Origin: a bacterium
Lineage (GTDB): Bacteria > Patescibacteriota > Gracilibacteria > Peribacterales > Peribacteraceae
Length of the DNA stretch: 64,000 nucleotides
Assembly (NCBI GenBank): GCA_029558515.1
Contig: JAKQEM010000018.1
Span: 1 to 64,000, forward strand
Reading direction: 5' to 3'
Shown here: positions 1 to 8,480 of the stretch, piece by piece
How positions within the stretch are numbered: position 1 is the first letter of the stretch
Layout: each line of letters begins with the position of its first letter
Made by a program: the position numbers and the translations under genes
Notes under the pieces: model-generated
What the model was told of the DNA's origin: nothing
The model's input: only the letters and a program-made list of their open reading frames with translations
Databases searched by the model: none

Positions 1-99
1 GATGGTTCCTTCGCACACTGGAAAAATAAAGTGAAACTCCATCGAGGACTTTCCAAGAAACGACGAAAACAGATGATCGATGCTCTTCTTGAAAAGTGA
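1..99 (+). CDS. C-terminal end of a possible transposase (partial)
   Basis: An open frame runs from base 1 to a TGA at 97-99 and encodes 32 residues, ending ...HRGLSKKRRKQMIDALLEK. The basic, helical tail with an 'HRGLSKKRR' stretch resembles the C-terminus of DDE transposases common in CPR genomes, but the catalytic part lies outside the window. The identification is inference from a short tail only. No terminal inverted repeat is obvious just downstream. Confidence 0.4.
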   Translation, partial: DGSFAHWKNKVKLHRGLSKKRRKQMIDALLEK

Positions 100-329
100 T
101 CAGAACATATTTTTAGCATTCATTTTTTCCCTATAAGCCAAAATAGTACTGATATTTACCAATGTAACTGAGACGACGCAAATATCAAATACAGTTTATA
201 TTGCATAATTTGTCCCACGATTCTTTACATACATCATTCTCCTTCCATCCGAGTAGCAGCACTATTTCACTGCACGGAACAATGCCAATACCTCAAGCTG
301 CCATCCGTACGCACCACACACCTCCCCTG
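100..329. other. Intergenic region, AT-rich, nothing recognised
   Basis: This stretch is clearly richer in A and T than its surroundings. It separates the transposase-like tail from rpsU. I see no tRNA, convincing hairpin with a T-run, or credible ORF. An 82-residue plus-strand frame at 201-449 overlaps rpsU antisense and has no coding character. Confidence 0.4.
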
Positions 330-545
330 TTACATATTGGAATAAAACTTCTTCTTCCGTGTCTCCGTGCGGTGCTGCTCGCGCATGAGCGCGCGCAGGC
401 GAACTTTGCGACGATTGGGGCTGCGGCTGAAAGTCCTGCGTTCGCGTAACAGTCGAATGAGGCCAGATTTCTGGACCTGTTGCTTGAAACGCTGCTGCAA
501 GCGATCATTGGATTCTTCACCTTTGCGGTGTGCGTGGATAGCCAT
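330..545 (-). CDS. rpsU: Small ribosomal subunit protein bS21
   Basis: The 71-residue product is small and very basic. The core 'RFKQQVQKSGLIRLLRERRTF' region followed by an Arg/Lys-rich helix ending in 'RKKKFYSNM' matches the bS21 pattern of an N-terminal helix, a conserved E/RRRxF segment and a basic tail. bS21 binds the 30S platform near the anti-Shine-Dalgarno end of 16S rRNA. The frame is open further upstream to 629, but the ATG at 545 gives the usual family length of about 70 residues. The bases before it are C-rich and lack a purine SD. It is transcribed alone, away from other ribosomal genes. Confidence 0.8.
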   Translation of the reverse strand: MAIHAHRKGEESNDRLQQRFKQQVQKSGLIRLLRERRTFSRSPNRRKVRLRALMREQHRTETRKKKFYSNM

Positions 546-638
546 AAGTGCGGGGATTGTACGGGAACAAGGGCAGGATGCAAGGGCAGAGACGCAAGAG
601 ACCGCGCCTCTACCCACCGCAATCCTCATAACATCGGG

Positions 639-1814
639 TTACTGACAGAGAGAATCATCTCGGAAACCGGCTAAAACGCGCTCTGCCGTCCATCCCCAAC
701 GCTTCGCGAGACGATCGGCATGCCGCTCCAGCACGCTCTCCATCATGGAAGCGATGCGATCCTGCACGCGACAGAATGTGATGCGCTGAGATCGTTTGAG
801 GTCCGACAGACTCGACGTCAATCCGCCGAATGCCGGCGGCGCGATGACAAGGGTCGATGAACGAAACGGTGCCGCACTGAGCGTACCTGCGCCTCTCCGT
901 CCTCCGCTGCCTCCACCGCCCGTCCCACCGGAACCCTGCTGCGCCTGCACGGTCTGTGTGAGGGGGGAAGATGCGCTGCCTTCGTAGACATCATTGCCGC
1001 CGTACGTCGCGATGATCGTATGCGCGCCGACGGCGAGAGTGTCGATGGTAATCGATGCCGATCCCTGACTCACGGACGCAGTCCCCAGAACCGTCGCACC
1101 ATCCGTGAAGGTGACGGAACCCGTAGCCGCCTCTGGCGACACCAAAGCTGAGAATGTGACACTCTGACCAAACACGGACGGATTGAGGGTTGAGGAAAGA
1201 GAAGCGGCGGTCTCGATCTTCGGCACGATCGCCGCATCGAACGCAGACACCGCGGCCGTAAGGTCGGCAAGTGCCTGATCGACGGCCCCTTGCAGAGCAT
1301 CTTCATTTGCGTTCACCGCCGCCGCCGCATCAATGGCTGCTTGCAGCGTCGCTTTGGATCCCACGACATGCATCCCCGGCACGGCTCCTTCCACGGCAGC
1401 TTCATGTTTACCCTGCGCCGCATCGATCGCTTCGATCAACGCCGTTTTGTCGACGGGAACGGGGACGGGAACCAGACCGGCTTTCGCATCCGCAATGCTT
1501 TCAATGGCGTCCGCAATGGTCTCATCCAATTCCACGCCCGCTTTTTCCAATGCTTCCGCGATGGACAGCGCAGATTGATACTGTATCCAACCGGATTCAA
1601 AATCGCTTTCCTGCAGCTTCAGCGTCGTACGCACACCTTCCACCATGTTGTACTCCGCATCGATGGCGGCGGTAAGTTCCGCAAGAGTGGCTGCGGAAGC
1701 GGTGGCAGGAAGCAGGACAAGAAAGAACATGCCGATGATGTGCAGAGACAGAATGCCGATGGTGAGTCGCGCAGCGACCGCGCGCGCGTGCGTATGAATG
1801 GTACCGGGCTCCAT
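639..1814 (-). CDS. Secreted Ala-rich protein with Ig-like (Big_3_5 type) domain
   Basis: The 391-residue product begins with a basic segment and a long hydrophobic stretch ending 'LLPATASA', a likely Sec signal peptide cut near residue 41. Residues about 45-200 form Ala-rich helices with three FIVAR-like units of the type 'L-A-I-D-A'. Residues about 200-290 form an Ig-like repeat domain, recognisable from 'GSVTFTDGATVLG' and 'TYGGNDVYEGSAS'. A Gly-rich linker and a basic helical tail follow. Such proteins are typically surface-exposed adhesin-like molecules, but the ligand cannot be deduced. The frame can extend to a TTG at 1847. I prefer the ATG at 1814 because it sits behind a C/T-rich leader like other genes here. 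Confidence 0.65.
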   Translation of the reverse strand: MEPGTIHTHARAVAARLTIGILSLHIIGMFFLVLLPATASAATLAELTAAIDAEYNMVEGVRTTLKLQESDFESGWIQYQSALSIAEALEKAGVELDETIADAIESIADAKAGLVPVPVPVDKTALIEAIDAAQGKHEAAVEGAVPGMHVVGSKATLQAAIDAAAAVNANEDALQGAVDQALADLTAAVSAFDAAIVPKIETAASLSSTLNPSVFGQSVTFSALVSPEAATGSVTFTDGATVLGTASVSQGSASITIDTLAVGAHTIIATYGGNDVYEGSASSPLTQTVQAQQGSGGTGGGGSGGRRGAGTLSAAPFRSSTLVIAPPAFGGLTSSLSDLKRSQRITFCRVQDRIASMMESVLERHADRLAKRWGWTAERVLAGFRDDSLCQ

Positions 1815-1933
1815 ACCGAATGGGGGAAAGGGGCAAAAACTTTCCAACCGTTGATAGTGAGCCTTTTATGATAGGTATTTTTCCTTTCCCTTCAAGGAAA
1901 AGGTCGAGATTTTTCCGATGGACCGCGCACGGA

Positions 1934-3067
1934 TCAATACCGCAGGATCGCCGCCATCGCCGCCCCCTCCGGCATATCCGACGCATCCATCGTCGCCAAC
2001 CGCCCGCGATGCAGCAGACAATGCACGGCCGCCAATCCGATCAATTCTTCCTCCTCTCCTTCTTTCACATGTTCGTGTGCCGTCACCGTACCGGTCTCCG
2101 CATCGAAGCTCCCCCACGATTCCCCTCCCGTACGCATCAAGAGCAAATCGATTTTTCCGCGCAACGCTGCATCCAGAATGGCAGCCAAATCCGTGCTCGT
2201 TCTGCCTGTCCCGACAAGTGCGCCATACTCCTCCAGAAGTCGCATGACTCGACCGGACGCATGCTCACGCGCGATGTCATCCGCCGTAGCTTTGATCTCA
2301 CGGATGTCTGCGCCATCCGGACTCCCCGCGACGTATCGATCGAGGAGACGATCGGATTTATCGAATGTGCGAAACATGCCGAACAGTTCCGTGACGCCTG
2401 CAAAAATGAGCGGGCGATCCTGCTCACGCAGCATGGTATGCAAACTCTTGGCGATTTGCTGCATGAACCGGTCCTCCTCTTGCTCCTGCACATCCTTGGC
2501 CCCGCCGTGCCCGTGTATCGCGGAGGTGCCGCTTCCCGTGGAATGCGACTGCAACGATGGCTCCTGTCTCTCCATCCCCTTCCAGGCATCCTCCATGCTC
2601 ACGGGCATTCCCTCCACCTCCTGCTCTTCCATGTGATCATTTTCCACGGCATACAGTTTCACGGTTTTCTTACTGACTGTCAGAAGAAAGTATCGCAACG
2701 CATGGGAAAGATACGGGAGGAGCGGCGCGAGATAGAATCGCCGTCCGATACTCGTACGTTCAACATCCGTTTTTAGTAGCACCTTCGTATGGAAAGAAGA
2801 AGGAGTAAGGAAAAGCGCGACCGTGCCGCCATCGAAAAGATTTTTGCATTCGTTCTCCGCAAAAGTACGCGCACTCGCAAGAAATTGCTTCTGACCTTTG
2901 GAAGAGAGGCCCGTTCCCTGCAATTTTGTTTCCACTTCATCGAGCGCCGCCAGCAGCCGTTTGACATTGTCATCGGAATGCGCGGAACCAGCTTGCAGCG
3001 GCAAATACACGGAAACGCAGGGTGCTTCCTCAGCGTCCGTCAGCGTGCGAAGAAAATCGTGAGTCAT
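1934..3067 (-). CDS. baeRF-type protein (bacterial eRF1-like family)
   Basis: The 377-residue product opens with 'APCVSVYLPLQAG' and has alternating beta/alpha segments, a central Gly/His-rich insert around residues 170-190, and a C-terminal part with 'ADDIAREHASGRVMRLLEEYGALVG'. This layout matches the bacterial archaeo-eukaryotic release factor (baeRF) families, distant relatives of eRF1/Pelota. Most members are uncharacterised, though a ribosome-linked role is suspected. I do not see a GGQ motif, so peptide release is not claimed. The ATG follows a C/T-rich tract ('ccccacctttccc'). It lies 47 bases downstream of the processing-protease gene on the same strand and may share its transcript. 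Confidence 0.6.
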   Translation of the reverse strand: MTHDFLRTLTDAEEAPCVSVYLPLQAGSAHSDDNVKRLLAALDEVETKLQGTGLSSKGQKQFLASARTFAENECKNLFDGGTVALFLTPSSFHTKVLLKTDVERTSIGRRFYLAPLLPYLSHALRYFLLTVSKKTVKLYAVENDHMEEQEVEGMPVSMEDAWKGMERQEPSLQSHSTGSGTSAIHGHGGAKDVQEQEEDRFMQQIAKSLHTMLREQDRPLIFAGVTELFGMFRTFDKSDRLLDRYVAGSPDGADIREIKATADDIAREHASGRVMRLLEEYGALVGTGRTSTDLAAILDAALRGKIDLLLMRTGGESWGSFDAETGTVTAHEHVKEGEEEELIGLAAVHCLLHRGRLATMDASDMPEGAAMAAILRY

Positions 3068-3114
3068 GGGAAAGGTGGGGAGAGTGAAGAATGAATGGCG
3101 GGAATTCGGAGAGG

Positions 3115-4719
3115 CTACCGTAGCAGATCCAAAGCGCGCTGCAATTGTGCGTCACCGTCATCGGACTGCACGACGATCTCATCCGGTCGGATACCCGCTC
3201 CGTCAATGACGCGTCCTGCGGGCGTCTGCCACTCGGCAATGGTCATCTTGATGCTGGAACCGTCACTGAATTCGATGATCTGCTGGACCGTTCCTTTCCC
3301 GAATGTCTGCTCACCGATCACCGTTGCCCGCTTTGCATCCTGCAACGCTCCCGCAACGATCTCCGATGCGGAAGCCGATCCCCGGTTCACCAGCACCACC
3401 ATCGGAATGAGAGCATCAATGGTCGGCGGGTCCAACGTCACCTGCGTGTACGAGTCGTCACGCGACAAAATCCTCGCCACGCCGCTTCCCTCGGGGAGAA
3501 AATTGCTGAGGACAATTTCGGCTGCGTGCAAAAGTCCGCCAGGGTTGTTGCGCAAATCCAGGACGATGCCGCGCGGACCGAGTTCCTGCGTCTCCCCCAT
3601 CAATGACCGCAGCTGCGTATCCGTCATCTGACCGAACTGAGACAATTTTACAACGGCGATGTTGTCCTGCGTGGATATCTCAAAATCAGGAACACGAATC
3701 ACATCCCGTTCGACGGTGACATTGAATTCATTCCCGTCACGACGAATGGTCAGTACGACCGAGGACCCCGCCGGACCACGCACTCTGGAAACGGCTTCCA
3801 AAAAAGTCAGCCCCTGCAAGCTCTGATTGTCGACGCCCAGAATGATATCACCCGAGAGCAAACCGACTTTTTCCGCGGGCGAACCGGAAAGCGGTGACAC
3901 GATCACCAGCGCCTCGCCGATCATTTCCACTTGCGCGCCGATGCCTATCACCTCGCCCTCCAGCTGGACTTGAAACTCATGTGAGTCCGCCGGACGCATG
4001 TAGACGGTATACGGATCATCCAAACTTTTCACGAGGGATTCCGCTTCCACAAACTCGCCGTTGATGCTCTCCAGTTTGTCCGTGTAGAGATACTGATCTT
4101 CCAGTAATCGCCGGACGGTCTGCAGGATGTCACCTTCGCTGATCTGCGGGGGGAGAATCTCGATGTGCACGACGGGGACATCCTTTTCGATCTCCGATGC
4201 CTGCTCCAGCAGTCGCAGGGCGTCGCGGCCCGTCAGTGGGACATCTGCTCCGAAACGCGACGAACGCAGCGGTCGCATCCACTGAAGCTCAATGGCGGAC
4301 CCGACGGCTGCTTCCAGAGCGGATCCCTTCTTCACATCACTGAATCGTCGGACGGACGACGGGGGGTCGATCTTCGCGAGAATCGCCACCATCCGGACCG
4401 CTTCCCCCCGCGTGACAGGGAGACTCCAGGAAACGTTCGTTCCCAGAGCATCAAGCGCTTGTTTTCGTTCCGCCGAACGCACGTACGGCGCCAGAGCACG
4501 CGGGACGGGACGGCCGTACTCACGCTGCGGCTCGCTCCTGCGAATGACGGGCAATGCAAACGCTTGAACCGCCGCGCGCAGGAATTCCGCTCGGCTGACG
4601 GTCGGCGCATGTTGCATGGATTCCGGCAGGGAGAACGATGCCCCGAAAGCGCCGAGCGGCGACAGCAGGATGCAAGCGGAAAAAAAAGCGCGCAAGGCGA
4701 AGCGACGAGCAGAGCACAT
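3115..4719 (-). CDS. C-terminal processing peptidase (S41, PDZ) with SLH-like N-terminal region
   Basis: The 534-residue product starts with the signal peptide 'MCSARRFALRAFFSACILL'. Residues about 40-190 look like divergent SLH motifs ('RFSDVKKGSALEAAVGSAIEL', 'LTGRDALRLL'). A PDZ domain follows ('GIGAQVEMIGEALVIVSPLSG'...'VGLLSGDIILGVDN'), then the S41 catalytic core with 'LDLRNNPGG', the Ser in 'GSASASEI' and the Lys in 'QTFGKGTVQ'. The Ser/Lys dyad is intact, so this is probably an active extracytoplasmic CtpA/Prc-type protease. The frame is open to 4896, but that would overlap the next gene. The ATG at 4719 gives a clean signal peptide and follows a C/T-rich leader. Confidence 0.88.
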   Translation of the reverse strand: MCSARRFALRAFFSACILLSPLGAFGASFSLPESMQHAPTVSRAEFLRAAVQAFALPVIRRSEPQREYGRPVPRALAPYVRSAERKQALDALGTNVSWSLPVTRGEAVRMVAILAKIDPPSSVRRFSDVKKGSALEAAVGSAIELQWMRPLRSSRFGADVPLTGRDALRLLEQASEIEKDVPVVHIEILPPQISEGDILQTVRRLLEDQYLYTDKLESINGEFVEAESLVKSLDDPYTVYMRPADSHEFQVQLEGEVIGIGAQVEMIGEALVIVSPLSGSPAEKVGLLSGDIILGVDNQSLQGLTFLEAVSRVRGPAGSSVVLTIRRDGNEFNVTVERDVIRVPDFEISTQDNIAVVKLSQFGQMTDTQLRSLMGETQELGPRGIVLDLRNNPGGLLHAAEIVLSNFLPEGSGVARILSRDDSYTQVTLDPPTIDALIPMVVLVNRGSASASEIVAGALQDAKRATVIGEQTFGKGTVQQIIEFSDGSSIKMTIAEWQTPAGRVIDGAGIRPDEIVVQSDDGDAQLQRALDLLR

Positions 4720-4759
4720 GGGAGGGACGGAAAAAGAAGCGAAATACATCGCGAGCATT

Positions 4760-6103
4760 CTACGCCACGAACACTTCCTGCACCACGAGACGTCCTCGTT
4801 CCCGCATATTGGCTTTGCGCTCAAACAGAGCAGTGAGCAACCAGAAACCGCCGACGACGTAGAAGAGCGCGGGAATGAGGAGGAACGGAACGGCATTCAG
4901 GAAGGATGGTGCGGAGGGGCCGATGATATCGGCGATGCTCTGCGGATTGCCGGGAAGCAACTCCGGCAGCGTCACCAGAAAATTGAAGAGGCCGTGCAAA
5001 CCGATGGCGGCAAGCAGTCCCGTGGAAAGCATCTGCACACGGAAGAGAGAAATTTCCGGCAATCGCAGCAAACCATGCAACGCACTGAGTATGGGAAATA
5101 CCTTGCCGCTCGCACGTTGTTCCTTCAGATACGGTCCTGCAAATATCGCAAGACCCAAATAGTAGCCCATGACGCCGGTGGAGACGATGTGCACCATGCT
5201 CGTGAGGACGGACCGTCCCAGTACATTGCTGACGAAAGCCATGATATCCGGGGCGGCACCATGGAGAAGGTACTCCCGTACGAATGCGGTGAAATACACG
5301 GGATTCACCACGTTCTCCGCGAACGCAAATCCGATGGCCGCGATGATGGAGAGCTGCATGACGTCATCGATGCTGCTGAAAATGGAACGTCCGCTCCGGG
5401 AAAGCACCCAGTACTTGCTCACCTCTTCGATGAGTCCGACGAACAGGAAGGACAGGAGCGTCGCCCACAGCATGGAGTCGGCCGCCCCTTCCGGCTGCAA
5501 TTGCGTCACGAGACTCTGCGTGGTTCGGCTGAAGCTTTCCGGCCGGATATGGAAGAAGAAAAATTGCATCTCCACTCCCCGACGTACGAGCGTATCGTAG
5601 AAGAGAATGGGGACGGTGGAGAGCATACCGGCTAGAAAGAGGAGCACGACGTTGCCGATGCGCTCCCGGTGATACCGCAAGAATAGCCAACACCAGATGA
5701 GAGCGGGCAGCAGCGCCACCGCGGCCGCAATGAGCCGGGCGGAGAGACTCCCTCCTTCTCCGGCGATGATGTGCAGGGAGATCCAGAAGAGGAACGTGCC
5801 GAGCATCACCGTTTTCGTTTGCGCGTCCCACGGACCGAACAACCCGCGCCAACCGAGGAGCACCAGCACGAATCCCGCTGCGGCCGCGACGGGATGACTG
5901 CCCGTCCCCTGCTGCAGAAAGACTTCTGCGATCCGAATCAGTCCAAGGGAGAGCGCGGTGCCCAACACAACGGCAAAGAGCAAATGTGTGGGACGATGCT
6001 TGCAGCGGCGCACGAGATCGAATACTGCGATCGCCGTGACCGCGCACAGCACGATGGCCGTCTTGGACCCCGAGAATTCCAAGGATGAGAGGAATCCGAA
6101 CAT
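4760..6103 (-). CDS. PrsW-type intramembrane protease
   Basis: The 447-residue product has about ten hydrophobic segments. 'GLIEEVSKYWVL' (near residue 225), 'GFAFAENV' and 'IGLHGLFNFLV' are the Glu-Glu-x-x-Lys, FAEN and HxxxN motifs of the PrsW family. In Bacillus, PrsW cleaves an anti-sigma factor; the target here is unknown. The open frame reaches 6454, but the upstream part is antisense to the next gene. The ATG at 6103 follows a TATAAT box by six bases, so the mRNA is predicted to be leaderless. It is divergent from the mannosyltransferase gene. Confidence 0.82.
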   Translation of the reverse strand: MFGFLSSLEFSGSKTAIVLCAVTAIAVFDLVRRCKHRPTHLLFAVVLGTALSLGLIRIAEVFLQQGTGSHPVAAAAGFVLVLLGWRGLFGPWDAQTKTVMLGTFLFWISLHIIAGEGGSLSARLIAAAVALLPALIWCWLFLRYHRERIGNVVLLFLAGMLSTVPILFYDTLVRRGVEMQFFFFHIRPESFSRTTQSLVTQLQPEGAADSMLWATLLSFLFVGLIEEVSKYWVLSRSGRSIFSSIDDVMQLSIIAAIGFAFAENVVNPVYFTAFVREYLLHGAAPDIMAFVSNVLGRSVLTSMVHIVSTGVMGYYLGLAIFAGPYLKEQRASGKVFPILSALHGLLRLPEISLFRVQMLSTGLLAAIGLHGLFNFLVTLPELLPGNPQSIADIIGPSAPSFLNAVPFLLIPALFYVVGGFWLLTALFERKANMRERGRLVVQEVFVA

Positions 6104-6193
6104 CTGAGTATTATAGCAGTTTTTCGAATTCGTGGCAATATCGACACAATATGTCGTTGTGAATAAATGCCCGAACGCGTTAGACTCCCCGAC
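6104..6193. promoter_or_regulatory. Divergent promoters for PrsW-like and PMT-like genes
   Basis: On the minus strand, TTGCCA and TATAAT (plus coordinates 6110-6115) are 17 bases apart and the ATG follows six bases after the -10. On the plus strand, TTGTGA (6157-6162), an 18-base spacer and TAGACT (6181-6186) are followed by seven bases and the ATG at 6194. Both promoters place transcription start at or next to the start codon. Confidence 0.6.
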
Positions 6194-7702
6194 ATGCGCA
6201 TCTCCTCCATCATCAATCGATGCAAGGAACATCCGGTGCCGGTCGCCGTGGTCTTCCTCCTCATCCTCTCGTACTTCACCTATGTGCATGCTTACTGGCA
6301 ACCCAACGCACTCTTCTGGGACGAGAACTACCACATCGCCAGCGCGCAGAAATACTTGAACGGCACCTTCTTCATGGAGCCGCATCCCCCGCTGGGCAAA
6401 CTGTTGATCGCAGCGGGAGAACAGTTGATCGATGCCAATGCGTCGGATGATCAATTCATCGGAACCGACTACGCCAAGGATCCGCCGGAGGGATTTTCTT
6501 TCGCGGGCTATCGTCTCTTCCCCACCTTGCTTGCATGGCTGACCGTACCCTTCTTATTCTGGATCTTCCTGCTTCTCACGCGAACGGTCCTGTGGTCGGT
6601 GCTCTTCACATTCCCTTACGTCTTTGATAACGCACTCATCGTGCACTCACGCTCCGCGATGCTGGATTCCACTTTGGTATTCTGCGGCGTGCTGACCGTC
6701 CTCGCGTTCCTGCTCCTACGGGAATGGAAAGATGATCCGAGGAAATTTTCCAGGGCATCCGTTCTGTTCGGCGCCGCGTTCGGATTACTCCTCACGACGA
6801 AGGCGTTCGGTCTTCTGTTGATTCTCCTGATCCCCTTCCTCGCATGGGAATTGCACGCGCGACCGCGACAGGTGCTCCGCTTCGGATGGATCGCCGCCAT
6901 CGCATTCCTCGTCCCCTTCGTCACGGTATGGCAGATCCATTTTGCGATCGCCGATACGGTCAATCCCGCGTTGCCCGATCAGGGCTATTACCAAGCATCT
7001 CCGTGGTACAAAGAACTGATCCAACGTGACAAAACATCGTCGATTTTCGCGTTTCCCGTCATGCTACGCGATTCGATGAATTTCGTCGGACATTACCAGA
7101 GAGGTGTCCCACGCCTGAATCTCGCCAAATCCGATGAAAACGGCAGCCCGTGGTTCCTGTGGCCCGTCGGTGCGCGCACGATCAATTATCGATGGCACAC
7201 CCCGGATGGACGTGGGTACGGGTATCTCTATCTCCAGAGCAATCCCGTCGTATGGCTCGTGACATTTGCCGGAGTCCTCATCGCCATCGCTTTGCTGCTT
7301 GCCTCCGTCCTGCTGCCGCTGCGCGAACCGCTGCGCCATCGCACCCTTCTGCTGACGTTCACCACGCTCTACGTCTGCTTCTTCATCGCAGTGAGCCGAA
7401 TCGATCGCGTCCTGTACCTCTACCACTACTTCCTGCCGCTTGTCCTCGGCTTCATCATTCTGGCACTCGTATTTCTGGAGTTGCGTCACATCGGAAAGTG
7501 GGAACTGTCGGAACATCGTAAAACAAACGTTTTACTGGCGCTCGGCGTCCTCATCTTCCTCGGCTTCCAGTTCTATCGCCCGCTGACCTATAATGAACCG
7601 ATCTCCGACCGAGCCTTCGAGCGTCGCGCTTTCCTGCGCATCTGGGAACTCAAGTGCGTGCGCTGCGCGCCGGACAGTCCGCTGGTGATTCAGGGCACGT
7701 AA
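6194..7702 (+). CDS. PMT-family (GT39) protein mannosyltransferase
   Basis: The 502-residue polytopic membrane protein has the PMT signature near its N-terminus: 'WDENYHIASAQKYL' carries the catalytic Asp-Glu of the first external loop, and 'MEPHPPLGKLLI' matches the HPPL motif. Ten or more hydrophobic segments follow, with 'LYLYHYFLPL' near the C-terminal end. PMT enzymes transfer mannose from a polyprenyl phosphate to Ser/Thr of exported proteins. In this window that suits the secreted surface proteins nearby. The frame opens at 6167, but the promoter geometry points to the ATG at 6194. It begins a run of five glycosyltransferase genes. Confidence 0.85.
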   Translation: MRISSIINRCKEHPVPVAVVFLLILSYFTYVHAYWQPNALFWDENYHIASAQKYLNGTFFMEPHPPLGKLLIAAGEQLIDANASDDQFIGTDYAKDPPEGFSFAGYRLFPTLLAWLTVPFLFWIFLLLTRTVLWSVLFTFPYVFDNALIVHSRSAMLDSTLVFCGVLTVLAFLLLREWKDDPRKFSRASVLFGAAFGLLLTTKAFGLLLILLIPFLAWELHARPRQVLRFGWIAAIAFLVPFVTVWQIHFAIADTVNPALPDQGYYQASPWYKELIQRDKTSSIFAFPVMLRDSMNFVGHYQRGVPRLNLAKSDENGSPWFLWPVGARTINYRWHTPDGRGYGYLYLQSNPVVWLVTFAGVLIAIALLLASVLLPLREPLRHRTLLLTFTTLYVCFFIAVSRIDRVLYLYHYFLPLVLGFIILALVFLELRHIGKWELSEHRKTNVLLALGVLIFLGFQFYRPLTYNEPISDRAFERRAFLRIWELKCVRCAPDSPLVIQGT

Positions 7703-7707
7703 ATCGC

Positions 7708-8400
7708 TTAGATGCTGCGCTGCGACCTCTTGAGGTTCGCCAACTCGTGAAACATGCGAACAATGACCCGGATGGATCCGCCCGTCGGTACCCCCGCGCG
7801 ACGCGGATAATGAGGAACGTCCACCTGCTTCCAGGGGATGTGCTTCTGTTTGAGCCGCAGAAACATCTCAGTATTGAACAATTTCTCCACGCCGTGAACG
7901 GGACGAATGTCCGGCCAGATCTCGCGGAGGAACACTTTGAGTCCGCAGTTGACGTCCCGCACCCAGAGACCGAGCACCAGTACGTTCATCGCTCCCAACA
8001 CCTTCCCGAATGCATTGCGCAGGAGTGAGTCTGCACGCTTGCGACGACGTCCCGTCACGAAGGGAACAGCGTCGAGATGAGGGAGCAACAGAGAAAAGTC
8101 CGCAGCAAGAAATTGCCCGTCGCTGTCCATGAAACCGATCACATCCGAAAGGGCCGCGTCGCAACCCGCGCGCACGGCAATGCCATACCCGCCGTTCTCC
8201 TGGAGACGTACGACACGCAAGGCCGATAGTTCTCTCTGCAAATCGGCAAGAATGCGGGGAGATCCGTCCGTCGATCCGTCATCGACGACGATGATTTCTC
8301 CCTGCAACGACGCTCGCTCCATCCATGCTTGCACATCGCGTACGCTGGCTTCGATGTTCTTCTCCTCGTTGAAACACGGGAGGACGACGGAAAATGTCAT
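7708..8400 (-). CDS. GT2 family glycosyltransferase (DPM/Ppm1-like)
   Basis: The 230-residue product begins 'MTFSVVLPCFNEEKNI' and contains 'IIVVDDGSTDGSP' and 'GFMDSDGQFLAADF', the nucleotide-sugar-binding and DxD-like motifs of GT-A family 2 enzymes. 'RRRKRADSLLRNAFGKVLG' resembles polyprenyl-phosphate mannose/glucose synthases. No strong transmembrane segment is visible, so it may be a soluble DPM-like synthase supplying the lipid-linked sugar to the neighbouring GT-C enzymes; that link is inference. The ATG at 8400 is six bases after GATACT, with TTGCCG 18 bases further up. It converges with the upstream PMT gene, five bases apart. Confidence 0.8.
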   Translation of the reverse strand: MTFSVVLPCFNEEKNIEASVRDVQAWMERASLQGEIIVVDDGSTDGSPRILADLQRELSALRVVRLQENGGYGIAVRAGCDAALSDVIGFMDSDGQFLAADFSLLLPHLDAVPFVTGRRRKRADSLLRNAFGKVLGAMNVLVLGLWVRDVNCGLKVFLREIWPDIRPVHGVEKLFNTEMFLRLKQKHIPWKQVDVPHYPRRAGVPTGGSIRVIVRMFHELANLKRSQRSI

Positions 8401-8480
8401 GGCGACAGTATCGCATTGATGACGGGCAATCGGCAAACCATTATTCTCCCGCGCGCTCCATCATGCTACTCTTGCGGAAG
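8401..8480. promoter_or_regulatory. Divergent leaderless-type promoters (GT2 and GT-C genes)
   Basis: The minus promoter consists of TTGCCG (plus 8431-8436) and GATACT (8407-8412), spacer 18, with the ATG six bases on. The plus promoter is weaker: TTCTCC (8444-8449), spacer 17, TACTCT (8467-8472), then eight bases to the ATG at 8481. Confidence 0.45.
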